DNA of 64,000 bases from Luidia sarsii (GCA_949987565.1 OX465121.1:3427117-3491116); one strand, 5' to 3'. Positions 25,201-57,859 are shown, numbered from the stretch's first letter. Notes: generated by a model from the letters alone, not told the origin. Numbers and translations: made by a program.

Positions 25201-26546
25201 TTTAGGTGCGCGACAGACTTCATGATAGCGTGTAAAAAAACAAAGCCCAATTAAAAAAACAACAACAATCAAACAAACACCCCAACACCCCTCACAACAC
25301 ACTTGGTTTGTTTTCCAACACCGGACCCTGAAATGTGGGTGCCGGTGCAAGCTCTTACACAAAACACACTAACAAGCAAACACATGACTGCTTTGTTTAG
25401 CGATTTGTGAAAATGGCAAAGAAAATTTCTAGTCGAAGAATTCTTTGCCAGTTCCCATTCATTCTGTTAATTGAAAAGGTTGCGTCCATTTTAAGTCATT
25501 CCTGAACTGTTGTAGCTAAATGTACAGCAATTGCTTGTTCAAAATGAATCCGGGGTGTGACCCTCGGATATATCGTGTTTAAATGGATTTTACATCATTG
25601 TCGATTAATTATTGTGGCATGGTGATGATTTTTAATGCAATTTGTGTTGTTGTTATTGCTGTAAATCTTTTAAGTTAAATCTACCGGTATGTGTTTTGTT
25701 TATATTCTACTAACTCGGTTTTAATGTATCATATTGTAAATATATTTCTCTTTTCGTAATGGTTAATTTGTTCAATGTATTTTACAATCTTGAAACGATT
25801 TCTTTTTGCATCATTCTTAATGTACTGTTGTGTAATTTGGCCATTGGCCACATTAGTTTTTAAATAAAGTAAGAATTAAAAAAAAATGGTTTAGGCTGAT
25901 GTTTCTCAATGGCACCCACACGTTTAAAAAAAAAAATCATTCCAGGTCAATTGATATTGGCTATACCGATACCAAAGAGGACTAAAACAAAGACAGAAAG
26001 AATTGTAAATCAGTTGTAAATCAGTAGACGAATATATGTAGAGATTTCCTAACATTATAGGCCTTATTGGCCCCGTTATATTTTTACATATATTTGTTAA
26101 ATAGTTTACAAAAATAGCACCGACTATTTCCATATTGTTTTTATTGATACTACAGATCATTTTGGTATCTATGTCACCGTTTTTGCAAGAAATATTGAAT
26201 GCACATACATGTGTATAACATCATTATCATAATATATAAAATTAAAAGGCATAACATATCAAATTAAAACATCAGCAGGATGCACGCTTCGAAAAAAAAT
26301 CTGGAAGTTGATGATTGATTTTGACGGTGTAATCCATTAGCTTTATAATGCTGCTCAATGTATTAGAGCTCTTGTAGTATTGACCGTCATTTTTCTTCAC
26401 TGTAGGTTATTTCCTGTTGTGAGGGACATTGAATTCTTACCTGTGTCCTGTCCGTGGATCCGATGGAGGAGTGCAGTCCAAAGGCAGAGAAGAAGCATTA
26501 CCCTCAAGTGCCTTCCCCCGTGTCTTACGCCACCAGGGCGAAGCAT
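1142..26546 (-). CDS. Gene B: adhesion GPCR with nine HYR repeats (whole visible span, 3' end beyond the window)
   Basis: Twenty exons, listed separately, join in one frame on the minus strand: signal peptide; nine HYR-like exons; a HormR-like module in two exons; GAIN domain in three; GPS; TM1; TM2; TM3; TM4/ECL2. About 1320 codons are visible. By family knowledge the product is a plasma-membrane receptor that self-cleaves at the GPS, leaving a non-covalently tethered extracellular stalk on a 7TM subunit. The cleavage motif is the canonical H-L-T. Ligand and G-protein partner cannot be read from sequence. Unlike gene A it has no SRCR exon. Its 5' end lies 5.5 kb downstream of the gene A stop on the same strand, so the genes are tandem, with separate promoters. 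Confidence 0.85.
1535..1645. repeat. Palindromic pair of Penelope-type terminal motifs
   Basis: Two copies of the motif ending CTAGGATCGAAACGTCAGG face each other around a short CCTGCCTT spacer, making an inverted repeat with arms of about 45 bases. The same motif ends the Penelope-like element at about 41130. It lies in the gene B intron between the TM4 and TM3 exons. Confidence 0.75.
1878..2043 (-). CDS. Gene B exon 19: TM3 to start of TM4
   Basis: 166 bases, acceptor ttcatcgcag, donor gtaagt. It reads GCVLVAALLHYLSLTSMMWM, the aGPCR TM3 signature with its conserved cysteine and the A-L-L-H-Y-L segment, then an intracellular loop and ACLIGWG at the start of TM4. It has the same length and phases as gene A 36115-36280. 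Confidence 0.9.
2147..2246 (-). CDS. Gene B exon 18: first intracellular loop and TM2
   Basis: 100 bases, acceptor ending atcacag, donor gtaggt. It reads LRLGRPRQIFLHFCLSLLML, then YIVFLAGVDNAR, matching the aGPCR TM2 pattern of an H-x-C-L-S-L core ending in an F-x-x-G-x-D segment. Phase and length equal gene A 37304-37403. Confidence 0.9.
2427..2536 (-). CDS. Gene B exon 17: TM1
   Basis: 110 bases, acceptor tgctctttag, donor gtgagt. After a short linker it reads ISQVGCVLSIICLAITLIIY, a clear TM1. Almost identical to the gene A TM1 but with a linker eight residues shorter. Confidence 0.9.
3122..3422. repeat. MITE-like element, copy 2 (truncated)
   Basis: Begins with ATGTGACCCGGCACAGCATA and follows the full-length copies for about 300 bases. 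It is then cut off at a run of T followed by CAACATTT, where a Penelope-like 3' fragment begins. Only the left TIR remains. Confidence 0.75.
3423..3888 (+). mobile_element. Penelope-like element, 5'-truncated 3' end
   Basis: Matches the last 400 or so bases of the element at 38370-41130: the end of the GIY-YIG coding region (SLGHRSNAVRLSREKMWMKR), a pyrimidine-rich 3' UTR and the terminal motif GGATCGAAACGTCAGGCCC. It lies 48 bases from the 3' edge of the gene B GPS exon, antisense to the gene. Confidence 0.8.
3936..4097 (-). CDS. Gene B exon 16: GPS motif
   Basis: 162 bases, acceptor tgtttttcag, donor gtatgg. It contains C-V-S-W-D-F, then G-G-D-W-S-E-A-G-C, then CSCDHLTNFAVLF. This is the GPCR proteolysis site at the end of the GAIN domain; autoproteolysis is expected between L and T of H-L-T. 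The four cysteines and two tryptophans of the motif are present. Phase 0 at both ends, as in gene A. Confidence 0.92.
4320..4405 (+). repeat. tRNA-derived SINE-like fragment
   Basis: Contains a good RNA polymerase III B box, GGTTCGACTCC, in GTAGCGGGTTCGACTCCCGC. A complete cloverleaf cannot be drawn, so a SINE head is more likely than a tRNA gene. It lies in the intron between the GAIN and GPS exons of gene B. Confidence 0.45.
4817..4983 (-). CDS. Gene B exon 15: GAIN domain, part 3
   Basis: 167 bases, acceptor taccaatag, donor gtgagt. It reads LEASFIVYADDSLFQSS and ends NLSEPVVIEVR, the strand leading to the GPS exon. Enters in phase 1, leaves in phase 0. It is nine codons shorter than gene A 42342-42535 but aligns along its length. 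Confidence 0.88.
4984..6830. other. Gene B intron between GAIN exons
   Basis: A SINE-like piece at about 5188-5280 (shared phrase ATGCTTCTGACTGG) belongs to the family at 14783, 29100, 33490 and 53900. A second piece at about 6180-6340 resembles the body of that family. The rest is AT-rich with no recognised gene. Confidence 0.5.
6831..7230 (-). CDS. Gene B exon 14: GAIN domain, part 2
   Basis: 400 bases, acceptor tccccgcag, donor gtgtgc (weak). It opens VTGLVVETVDNVI and continues EAQVSLTLQEEGGVSI and HVEAVSLSPDDVMHGLGFAS. Exactly the same length and phases (0 in, 1 out) as gene A 43045-43444. GC-rich third positions set it off from the AT-rich introns. Plus-strand ORFs over it are shadows. 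Confidence 0.92.
7767..7910 (-). CDS. Gene B exon 13: GAIN domain, part 1
   Basis: 144 bases, acceptor cgtgacag, donor gtgagc, phase 0 at both ends. It reads IEVSEGNVNEVAEFLANETS, then a helical stretch ending VNVGDGDIQ. One codon shorter than gene A 44436-44582. Helical subdomain A of the GAIN fold is the likely location. Confidence 0.88.
7995..8385. repeat. Pentanucleotide satellite (CACTG / CACCG)n
   Basis: About 390 bases of 5-base units, mainly CACTG, CACCG and CGCAC variants, degenerating to CCACT at the left and CAACTACACT at the right. Long open frames on both strands (8- and 5-residue periodic peptides) are artefacts of the period. Lies 84 bases from exon 13 of gene B. Confidence 0.9.
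8589..8707 (-). CDS. Gene B exon 12: HormR-like module, second half
   Basis: 119 bases, acceptor cgtgtgtag, donor gtaacg. It reads GEPFGIRNCTNTAGIPVWDQ then PVSLTCGDGI, with the R-N-C, W and final C of the hormone-receptor motif often found before the GAIN domain. Phases 1 in and 0 out match gene A 45092-45219. Confidence 0.8.
8992..9105 (-). CDS. Gene B exon 11: HormR-like module, first half
   Basis: 114 bases, acceptor gtatgcag, donor gtacgg, phase 1 at both ends. It reads RCPEDVAHLAGALLTWPVTL then LGSTGKSVERCPLKTSE. The C-P, T-W-P and G-S-T-x-x-S-V-E-R-C positions match gene A 45726-45839, which has the same length. Confidence 0.8.
9791..10187. mobile_element. Foldback element carrying a telomere-like array
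   Basis: Inverted arms of about 43 bases, ATATAAGCGTCACGACGTAT near 9791 and its diverged complement ending near 10187 (shared core CTTAACCACCGT), flank about 310 bases. Inside at about 9934-10075 is a degenerate (CCCTAA)n run. No coding capacity is visible. Confidence 0.65.
9934..10075. repeat. Interstitial telomere-like (CCCTAA)n array
   Basis: Roughly 140 bases of CCTAA, CCCTAA and variants such as CTCTAA. Degenerate and embedded in an intron between two gene B exons, so it is not a chromosome end. Confidence 0.8.
10436..10510 (-). repeat. tRNA-derived SINE-like fragment
   Basis: On the minus strand it has the B-box-like GGTTTGAATCCCACCCGAG. No matching A box at the right distance was established. 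Likely a SINE head in the intron between the HormR and HYR exons of gene B. Confidence 0.4.
10726..10907. mobile_element. MITE-like foldback, TIR CAGTGGCTGTTGTTACG
   Basis: Arms of about 60 bases: CAGTGGCTGTTGTTACGACA at 10727 and its near-exact complement ending at 10905, both running into GTCAGGGAACC and its complement. Interior about 60 bases. Non-coding. Confidence 0.75.
11808..12232. mobile_element. Long-armed foldback element, TIR AAGGCCGCCGCACACGAGAG
   Basis: Two arms of about 135 bases, imperfectly complementary along their length, around about 150 bases of interior. Both ends carry the GC-rich terminus AAGGCCGCCGCACACGAGAG. It is a MITE-like hairpin and lies 145 bases from HYR exon 10 of gene B. 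Confidence 0.75.
12377..12607 (-). CDS. Gene B exon 10: HYR-like repeat, alpha type
   Basis: 231 bases (77 codons), acceptor gtgaccag, donor gtgagt, phase 1 at both ends. It reads VVTLVCPEDFVVLATPGLGD, a W-T-E-P-E-L-D-G-W segment, and ends LTCSFDFEVVG. Almost identical to exon 6 (17391-17621). HYR modules are immunoglobulin-like beta domains in cell-surface and extracellular proteins; here they form the receptor stalk. Confidence 0.88.
12860..13132 (-). CDS. Gene B exon 9: HYR repeat, beta type, with shifted acceptor
   Basis: Near-identical to exon 4 (19279-19578): VDIQCPANVTVPTDPGSA and a C-terminal R-C-S-F-Y-V-K-V-S-G, donor gtgcca. At the position of the exon 4 acceptor (tag) this copy reads cat, so that site is lost. 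The first usable acceptor, acaattcag at 13133, is 27 bases into the homologous exon and keeps phase 1. Coordinates use it; the homologous limit would be 13159. Whether this exon is spliced in is uncertain. Confidence 0.7.
13172..13300. repeat. CACGCCAACT / ACTCGTACTC repeats beside exon 9
   Basis: Short imperfect repeats of CACGCCAACTC and AACTCGTACTCA. The same words flank exon 4 at 19590-19930, showing that intron sequence was copied with the exon. Confidence 0.6.
13966..14196 (-). CDS. Gene B exon 8: HYR-like repeat, alpha type
   Basis: 231 bases, acceptor cttgggcag, donor gtgagt, phase 1-1. It reads LLCPGNFAVFAQPGSTGASV, N-W-P-E-P-D-L-T-G-W, and ends LECSFTFEVTG. Closest to exon 3 (20998-21228). 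Confidence 0.88.
14197..15968. other. Gene B intron: repeat-rich, no gene
   Basis: Holds a degenerate Penelope-type terminal motif (about 14310-14370), a SINE-like piece at 14783-14890 and the palindromic element at 15125-15500. No further coding sequence was seen. Confidence 0.5.
15125..15500. mobile_element. Palindromic MITE-like element (GTGAAAA family), copy 1
   Basis: Ends are complementary: CTATGAACATGTAAACC near 15143 and GGTTTAGATGTTCATAG near 15485. The interior is rich in GTGAAAATG and GTGAATTCAC words. A second copy is at 32480-32945. Non-coding. Confidence 0.7.
15969..16241 (-). CDS. Gene B exon 7: HYR repeat, gamma type
   Basis: 273 bases, acceptor tctcctag, donor gtttgt, phase 1-1. 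It reads DTEPPVVEFCP, the D-N-S-G-S segment and TLTYTARDPSGNEAVCSF, the classical HYR ending (Y-x-A-x-D-x-x-G-N-x-A-x-C-x-F). Near-identical to exons 2 and 5. Confidence 0.92.
17391..17621 (-). CDS. Gene B exon 6: HYR-like repeat, alpha type
   Basis: 231 bases, acceptor gtgaccag, donor gtgagt, phase 1-1. It reads VVTIVCPEDFVVLATPGLGD and ends LTCSFDFEVVG. It differs from exon 10 by only a few residues (for example S-P-G-L-T versus S-P-G-L-N). Confidence 0.9.
17697..17935. mobile_element. Foldback repeat, arms GAATAATTCAAC / GTTGAATTATTC
   Basis: The arm GGGCTTCAGCCGGGTAG with TCATGAATAATTCAAC at about 17700 is complementary to 17812-17848 and again to about 17892-17935. One left arm therefore faces two right arms. 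Lies just upstream of exon 6 of gene B. Confidence 0.65.
18477..18749 (-). CDS. Gene B exon 5: HYR repeat, gamma type
   Basis: 273 bases, acceptor cctttatag, donor gtttgt, phase 1-1. DTEPPVVEFCPADTAIVVTS at the start and TYTARDPSGNEAVCSFDITV at the end. Has no counterpart between exons 9 and 10. Confidence 0.92.
18976..19030. repeat. (CAAA)n microsatellite
   Basis: Runs of CAAA interrupted by CACAGTAA and CACTATAA. In the intron between exons 4 and 5 of gene B. Confidence 0.85.
19279..19578 (-). CDS. Gene B exon 4: HYR repeat, beta type
   Basis: 300 bases, acceptor acatgtag, donor gtaccc, phase 1-1. It reads TLGVPDNSSVDIQCPANVTV, VSWALPTVTFQGPSRQITF and a C-terminal V-R-C-S-F-Y-V. Intact reference copy for exon 9. 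Confidence 0.9.
19740..19930. repeat. Minisatellite of about 16-17 bases (ACTCATGACAACTCG)n
   Basis: About ten imperfect copies of AACTCGTACTCATGAC and variants. Related words flank exon 9 at 13172-13300. Confidence 0.8.
20998..21228 (-). CDS. Gene B exon 3: HYR-like repeat, alpha type
   Basis: 231 bases, acceptor ttgatcag, donor gtgagt, phase 1-1. It reads VVSLVCPDDFTVLAQPGSTG, S-W-P-E-P-D-L-I-G-W, and ends LECSFTFEVT. The last exon base is C rather than the usual G, which only alters the junction residue. Confidence 0.88.
21795..22067 (-). CDS. Gene B exon 2: HYR repeat, gamma type (first of the stalk)
   Basis: 273 bases, acceptor tctcctag, donor gtttgt, phase 1-1. DTEPPVVEFCPADTAI at the start, YTARDPSGNEAVCSFDITV at the end. 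Joined to exon 1 it gives GQDT-DTEPPVVEF in frame, so the mature stalk can begin here. Confidence 0.9.
23271..23313. repeat. GGT microsatellite with poly-G run
   Basis: GGTCGTGGTGGTGGTAGTGG followed by more GGT units and about 15 G. Typical slippage-prone sequence, and the length may be uncertain in assembly. Confidence 0.85.
23870..24240. repeat. Polypyrimidine (CT-rich) tract
   Basis: About 370 bases dominated by TTTCTCTC, CCCTCTCC and CTTTC words. The three overlapping plus-strand ORFs across it are low-complexity artefacts. Confidence 0.8.
24300..24613 (+). mobile_element. LINE/SINE 3' end with (GATT)n tail
   Basis: Ends in GGACAATAAAGTTATGATTG followed by repeated GATT, a polyadenylation-like signal plus short microsatellite tail typical of CR1/L2-type retroelement 3' ends. 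No coding part remains. Confidence 0.5.
26441..26546 (-). CDS. Gene B exon 1: start codon and signal peptide
   Basis: 106 bases from ATG at 26546-26544 to donor gtaaga. It encodes 35 residues with a hydrophobic core, MLLLCLWTALLHRIHGQDT, then leaves in phase 1, matching exon 2. A second in-frame ATG at residue 17 starts directly at the hydrophobic core and may be the real start. The 5' flank is duplicated at 27.7 kb, supporting a promoter/first-exon unit here. Confidence 0.75.
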
Positions 26547-26850
26547 GCTGAAGATTGACCGGTCAATGTCCGAGCAGTTTGAAACGCGATTCCACTTTCA
26601 CCGCCGAGTTCAAGCCCGTGCTTCAATCGTTTTCCCTGCCCGGGACAGCGAATAACACGCGAAACGAGAAATAGATAAATTTAAAATGGTTTACACCGGC
26701 AGTGCGCATCGTCAGAATGTGTGTGTTGTGGGAACACGAACCCCATAACAGTTGTGTACAATGGACGCACTGAGACGTTCAGTGAACGTAGAACATTTAT
26801 TATACATGAAGGTATAGTAGGCACATAATAAAGCAAACCTAAACCTCGCA
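26547..26850 (-). promoter_or_regulatory. Gene B 5' UTR and proximal promoter region
   Basis: Immediately upstream of the gene B ATG, and the part best conserved with the second copy at 27770-28020: GACCGGTCAATCTTCAGC just before ATG, then TGCCGGTGTAAACCATTTTA further upstream. No clear TATA box, so the start of transcription is not located. Role inferred from position and conservation. Confidence 0.45.
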
Positions 26851-26903
26851 TCACTTCACACGAAGTTCAATCCCAAACAACCATTTCCCCTCTCGATCAT
26901 GCT

Positions 26904-27180
26904 GAAGCCCTGTCCGCACTGAACCTTTTTTTTGGATGGGAACTAACCGAGTAAATGGGAAACGTGACAAAATTTGAAGTCCCGTGCGGATAGCCCAGGA
27001 AGCTTTCCTCCAAGGTAACTTACCCGTCTCAAATGGGTAATTTAACCGACTGACTCCTTCCCGGTTAGATTGACTAGGTCAGTTCAACCGAGTCGAAAGT
27101 CCACTGCGGACGGGTAAGATTTGCCGATGGAAGTATTCCCACGGTCTCGGTAAAAAAAGGCCAGTGCGAACACAGCTTAT
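26904..27180. mobile_element. MITE-like element between the two promoter copies
   Basis: Ends AAGCCCTGTCCGCACTGAAC at 26904 and its diverged complement GCCAGTGCGAACACAGCTTA at 27161-27180, both next to T or A runs. About 277 bases, non-coding. Confidence 0.65.
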
Positions 27181-27634
27181 ACACCGTCGTAAGAAAGTGC
27201 TGTTCTAACCGGGAAGTCATCTTTTCTGTTCACTCAGCTGTTGGGGGAATCTTGGCCCTTTTCAAAGCTATCGGCCACGTACCGTACGTTTTCCGTCCTA
27301 TTATTTAAGCCATGCACTCAGTTCAAACTCGCTGGGTTGGACAATGGGACGACGGGAAAGATACCGATATAACCTTGGAACTAGCATGCCATTTCCATTT
27401 ATTATGCAAGTTAAATTTGAGTGTTTGAGCCATTAGGAAGAGCTAGATTAGGGTTTTTCATAGGAAAAACCTATCGTGTCGCATCGGTTGTCGACAACGT
27501 TTATATGAAGTTTCCTTGAGGTTTTGCGCACAGTGTGCTGCTCTGCACTAAACTGCACTCTGGTTGGTCTTACAATGCGATGTTTACTTTTGTCTCGTAT
27601 AAGCTATGTGTAAACTTATACAGAAGTTTCAGCA

Positions 27635-28020
27635 CTAAGAGTCAGTGGGGTACGGTACCGTATAGGTCACCAGTTGGGGGATTGTCACGTTCAGCGAGTG
27701 AACGGGGACGGCCTGTCGCATTACTCTCAAGTTCCTTCCCCAGTGTCTTACGCCACCAGGGTGAAGCATGCTGAAGATTGACCGGTCAATGTCCGAGCAG
27801 TTTGAAACGCGATTCCACTTTCACCGCCAAGTTCAAGCCCGTACTTCTATTGCTTTCACTCCCGGGACAGGGAACGACACGCGAAACGAGAAGGAAATCA
27901 ATTTAAAATGGTTTACACCGGCAGTGCACAGCGTTAGAATGTGGGTATGTCCTGGGACAAAAACCAAACACAAACAGTTGTGCACAATGGACGCACTGCG
28001 TCGTTTAGTGAACTGTCGAA
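27635..28020 (-). pseudogene. Duplicated gene B promoter/first exon, broken
   Basis: Bases 27705-28020 repeat the 5' flank, ATG (27769-27767) and first 17 codons of gene B exon 1, then diverge. The open frame loses the hydrophobic core, reads into unrelated sequence and stops at 27635-27637 without the exon 1 donor. It is probably a dead copy from a tandem duplication, though its promoter could still act. Confidence 0.6.
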
Positions 28021-28024
28021 GTAG

Positions 28025-28312
28025 AATACACACTTCTCTCTTTGATCTTTCCCCCTATTGTCACTAATCACTACCCCACTCCTTGCCCTTCTCTTTGATG
28101 TTTCCCCCTCCTCTCACTAATCCCTACCCTACCCCTTGCCCTTCCCTTTGATCTCTCCCTACCAGCTTCACTCTTTGTCCTTTGTTTCTCATCCGTGTCC
28201 TATTCACTCTCTCCCCCCTGCCTTCGTGTACATGTATCTGTTTTGTCCTTGTCACTCTGCCTTTGAGAAAGGTCCTGCTAGGATCGAAACGTCAGGCCTA
28301 CTAAATTTTAGA
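28025..28312 (+). mobile_element. Penelope-like element 3' end, in the duplicated promoter
   Basis: Pyrimidine-rich 3' UTR (TCTTTGATCTCTCCCTACCA) and the terminal motif GCTAGGATCGAAACGTCAGG, as at 3590-3888 and 40910-41130. Flanking bases on each side match the gene B 5' region, so it inserted within the promoter copy. Confidence 0.8.
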
Positions 28313-28589
28313 AGTAGAATACAGTTTACTTTGGCATCACTCCACACGAAGTTAAATCACAAACAACCCTTATAGGCCATGGGCCAAGTGCTCAAATTCT
28401 TTCATTACGTGATACACCTCTGGAAAGTACTTCTTGTTGCTTTTTAGGTGTTTTATACATGTTACTTAACAATAATATCGATGTTCCCATATACTACTAC
28501 ACTGTAGTTGTCATGTAGGCCTGCTGCATATATGTATTATTCGCGTACTATCTTTAAAATCGCCACTAACTCTACAAGAAAATACTTTT

Positions 28590-28735
28590 CTATGGAGAGC
28601 CGTTTAGCATACATCACATATAATGGCATGGGTCAGTGGAGCTTGCAGCTCTGTGATGTGGAGCGCTTTGATTATTAGAAAAATCTCAAAATCTCTTCAA
28701 GGTAATAAAAGTTTAAACGGCTCTCCGTAGCTTAG
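28590..28735. repeat. Short foldback, arms CTATGGAGAGCCGTTTA / TAAACGGCTCTCCGTAG
   Basis: Arms of about 17 bases around about 110 bases. Non-coding, in the B/A intergenic region. Could be a MITE remnant. Confidence 0.5.
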
Positions 28736-29099
28736 AAATGACAAGCTGAGACCACGCTGACTGCTGAGACAGGCTGTCGTGTTCGATCGATGTGCGTTTC
28801 GGGTAGTCCCAGGTATTTCCACACTGATGACAAAACTGTGATTCCTACCAGAGCGGAAACACTCACCGAGATAAGACAGAAGTATGCGGATATTGAGGTT
28901 TTACTTCCTTTGTAAGCGATTTGTCGTGCAATTATATCATGGAGCTATGCTTAGTTATAATTATGAACAAAACGAACGCCTTGGAGAGGTCTTATCGTCT
29001 ATAGTCTACAATAATTTGACTGGATCGGGATTTGAACATGCGTCTGGATGACTGATCGTACTCAGTCGACGATCTGAGTCTGTGTATAAAGTTTATAAA

Positions 29100-29200
29100 C
29101 GGCAGCTAATTGTTAAATGCTTCTGACTGGCGCCCCCCCAAAAAAAAGGGGGGGGGGCGATGGTTGACTCTTGGGAAGACCACTATACTGGCCCATCAAT
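29100..29200 (+). repeat. SINE-like fragment
   Basis: Shares AAATGCTTCTGACTGGCGCC and the following TTGGGAAGACCAC with copies at 14783, 33490 and 53900 (reverse). A run of C, A and G interrupts it. Confidence 0.5.
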
Positions 29201-29487
29201 GTGTGGTAGCTATAAGTTAAAACAAAATCACGGTCAAGTCCAATACTCTTTGCAATCTTGGACTGCTTATATACTGACTCTGGGAAAGGTCCTGCAAGAA
29301 TCAAATACTTATAACTTTGGTATGAATTGCCATGAAGGCAGTAGGCCTAAGGAGTTTTGTTTTACTTTCGTTTTAATACTATAGGCCTGGGTTTTTGTGT
29401 TCGATTATCCGGGGTATATAATATGATGTTAAGTTATAACATGAGGCCTAGGTGATAACATATGATGCTTCCGTCGAGGAGAATGTG

Positions 29488-29745
29488 TATTCATTGAGGT
29501 TTGTCCAGTCCTGCTCGACGTGATCAACACTGAGTTCAGTGCGTTGCCCGATGCCAGTATTGTCAGTGATGAAAACAAAATAATACAGGCAGCTTGGTAA
29601 CGGCGTATACCGCATTGCATCATAGTATGCATGTACTGTACATGATGTTTGCGTGGAGGATATCGATTATGCTTCGGGCAACGCATGGAAACTCATGTTG
29701 ATCACGTCGAGCAGGACAAACCTCCATCAATGAATTTGAATTATT
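29488..29745. mobile_element. Foldback element, arms ATTCATTGAGGTTTGTCC
   Basis: Left arm ATTCATTGAGGTTTGTCC and CTGCTCGACGTGATCAAC; right arm is the complement, ending near 29745. About 65 bases per arm, about 125 between. Non-coding. Confidence 0.7.
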
Positions 29746-30464
29746 CCATCTCGCAGTCGCAATATTTTTCCGGAGTGTAACACGGCCATGACCTACTGCC
29801 CGTCGTCAGCTTCGGACTGTTCGGATACAGGGGGTCCACAGTACCAGATTGGGTATAAGACAGAAACAAAACCTATATAATATGCAGGAACATTCACTAG
29901 TTTTCAGGAGAACACAAAGAAAGGTCCTGCAATGATCAAAACATCAGGCCCTCATATTACATTTAGCTGTAAAATATTTTATTGACTTGATCATTCACAG
30001 AAATCTAGTTCACTCCAGGCCAGGGTGAACATGAAACAGTGGATCCGACCAAGCAGGTGTCAGAATTCTATTCTCTGACATCACACCAACGGACAGAATA
30101 GACAGGGATCAGTATCCTATTAGAAATAATTGCAGTATTTAAAGCGATTTTAGTTTGTCGTTGGTGTAGATCGATGCATGCAATGTACGACAATTATCTA
30201 CCGACAGGAAAAAAAAACAAGCAAATAAAAGTTTCAATCAAACTAACGTAATATTAACACAATTTGTTATGGTTGGAAATCACATTAGAAGATCAATACA
30301 AAACCTCCCACAACTTCAAAACATATTTGTTCTATAATTACTTTACATCGCTGTCTCAAATTAAAGATTTACATTCTTATGTTATCTATTAACCCTAACG
30401 CTTTGTACCTCCCGCGCGGGACGCGTACTGTATACCGCAATTTACCACACTGCTCTCAGGGGTG

Positions 30465-30735
30465 CAGGTTCATAATTATACCACGGGATACCACAGAAAC
30501 CGCGCTGTGGTGAATTGTGGTGTATCGGCCTTGTCCCCCCACGCGCAGCATCACACGGGTAGTGCGTGGCGGCCTGTATACCACGACATACCACGCATCC
30601 GGGTGTGGTTTTCCGTGGTATTTGGGCCTTATCCTCCCACACACAGCACTACACACACAGTGCGTAGCGGCCTGTATACCACAACAAACCACGCGTTCTG
30701 CTGTGGTTATCTGTGGTATATGTGCAGCAAGGCCC
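30465..30735. repeat. Tandem repeat of about 115-130 bases (CGGCCTGTATACCAC)
   Basis: About 2.3 imperfect copies, each with GCGTGGCGGCCTGTATACCA, a TACCACGCA segment and GTGTGGTTTTCCGTGGTAT. Each copy also has internal dyad symmetry (ATACCAC / GTGGTAT). ORFs in several frames are artefacts. Confidence 0.65.
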
Positions 30736-30910
30736 GTGGAATAAACTTGCGCAGCAGAGGGTCTCTTGTCATTTACCGTGGCTGAGTTTCCTCGACACCT
30801 TTGTCCAGCTATATAGTTTTACACCAAGGTACATGGGAATTACCATGGACGTCAGTATACCTCAGAATACTCCTTCTTATAACCAGATCCAATACCAGTA
30901 TAATGATATA

Positions 30911-31069
30911 TCTTAGTCTGCTGTAAAACCTGACATTGTTAGACGCTCCTTCCAATTCTCTGGAGTCAGGTCATGGAATGATCTTTCACTTGCCATCACA
31001 AGCTTGCCAAATCTCGAGAATTTTAAAAGGCTCGTGAAGGAGCACGTCCTTGCTTATATCTATATGTAA
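30911..31069 (+). mobile_element. Non-LTR retrotransposon (LINE) reverse-transcriptase C-terminal remnant
   Basis: After an internal stop the frame reads SAVKPDIVRRSFQFSGVRSW then NDLSLAI, LPNLENFKRLVKEHVL and a stop at 31067. This is the typical end of CR1/Jockey-type LINE polyproteins (S-F-x-x-x-G-x-x-x-W-N-x-L and F-K-R). 5'-truncated and inactive. Confidence 0.7.
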
Positions 31070-32044
31070 TATATTTTTTTGTGTTTGATATAATATATAT
31101 AAATTATGATATTATCATTATTTCTATATTTCTTACCTTGCTTTGTTTTATCTTATTAAGCAATTGATGTCTAATCTCATTTTGTTTTTGTTTAAATGGG
31201 TTTATAAATTTGATGCTTCACGGGGTATATCTATGTATATTTTGTTATTTTTTCTTATCAATATGGTGTTCGTATTAAGGGACTCTAAAGAAAGCAGTAC
31301 TGTAAATTAAATAATTCTTAAATAAAAAATACCTTTTGTTCCCATTAGACTTAATTACGTCTTTTTTTTACTGTCTGTCAAATTACTGAAGCACGCGCAC
31401 TATACCGCTCCCCCCCAAAAAAACTATTATATTAACCACTATATTATGTATACACATATACGAATCCAGTAACCTGTCTTCATACCCCAGACATCTTAAA
31501 GTGGTATTGGATTTGTTTTTGTCAAACTAATTATTTGATACCATTTCGCTAAAAAATAACATTAAGAGGCAATACACGATGGCTCAAATACTGGCACTTG
31601 AACTCCCTTTATGAACATATACAATAGGCCGGCTTGTTATCATTTATGTTCAATTGTAAAAAAAAAAAGTGCTTTGTTTGTACTTCGTGTCATATAAACC
31701 CGCCAAAAAGATCAGGTCAGTAAAAATGGCACACTGGTGATAGTAATTAGCACATGCATTGAAAGACTTAAGGTTCTAACCCAATTACTATACATTGAGA
31801 AAATGCTAGTAATTACGAATGTTTTCTAACTAGAACATGGCTGAGTGGGACACAAATAAGAGCATTTTTGATAGTTGCATTCTGTTGATATTTGCACTTT
31901 TAGTCAGTAGTTAGCAACATTTTTGCATGTTACTTAAGTTTTCAGGTAGTTAGAAAACTTTCTTTATCCGGGTATTGAATGAGCGATGCCCGACCGAAAT
32001 ATCTCCTCTTCTGACGAAAGGGACAATGAAAACTTTAATTTTCA

Positions 32045-32050
32045 TTTATT
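32045..32050 (-). promoter_or_regulatory. Polyadenylation signal of gene A
   Basis: AATAAA on the minus strand, 24 bases past the gene A stop. In gene C the same hexamer lies inside the reading frame, so in gene A it became 3' UTR through the earlier stop. The ATTAAA a few bases further is shared by both. Confidence 0.5.
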
Positions 32051-32073
32051 TCCGTGGAACCAACGTTCGCAAT

Positions 32074-57774
<25,701 letters not shown>

Positions 57775-57852
57775 TCTAAATAGCCCCTCTTTGGGCTGTA
57801 CGGACGTCTGCTGTCGTTACAGTTTTCGCCTCTTCTCGATCGAGGGAGTAGC

Positions 57853-57859
57853 TTATATA
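57853..57859 (-). promoter_or_regulatory. TATA box of gene A
   Basis: TATATAA on the minus strand, 79 bases upstream of the ATG, giving a predicted short 5' UTR of about 50 bases. The surrounding 150 bases are duplicated in inverted orientation at 56210-56400. Confidence 0.65.

Larger units (their letters stand above)
22068..26440. other. Gene B intron 1 (about 4.4 kb): low-complexity and retroelement debris
   Basis: Contains a GGT/G-run microsatellite (23271-23313), a second G run near 23593, a C/T-rich tract (23870-24240), a LINE-type 3' tail (to 24613) and an A-tailed repeat end near 25860-25885. No SRCR-like exon or other coding exon was found here. Confidence 0.55.

Noticed and set aside
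27635..27769. Alternative first exon of gene B
   Set aside because: It has no hydrophobic core and no donor at the homologous position, and reaches a stop. Kept as a broken duplicate.
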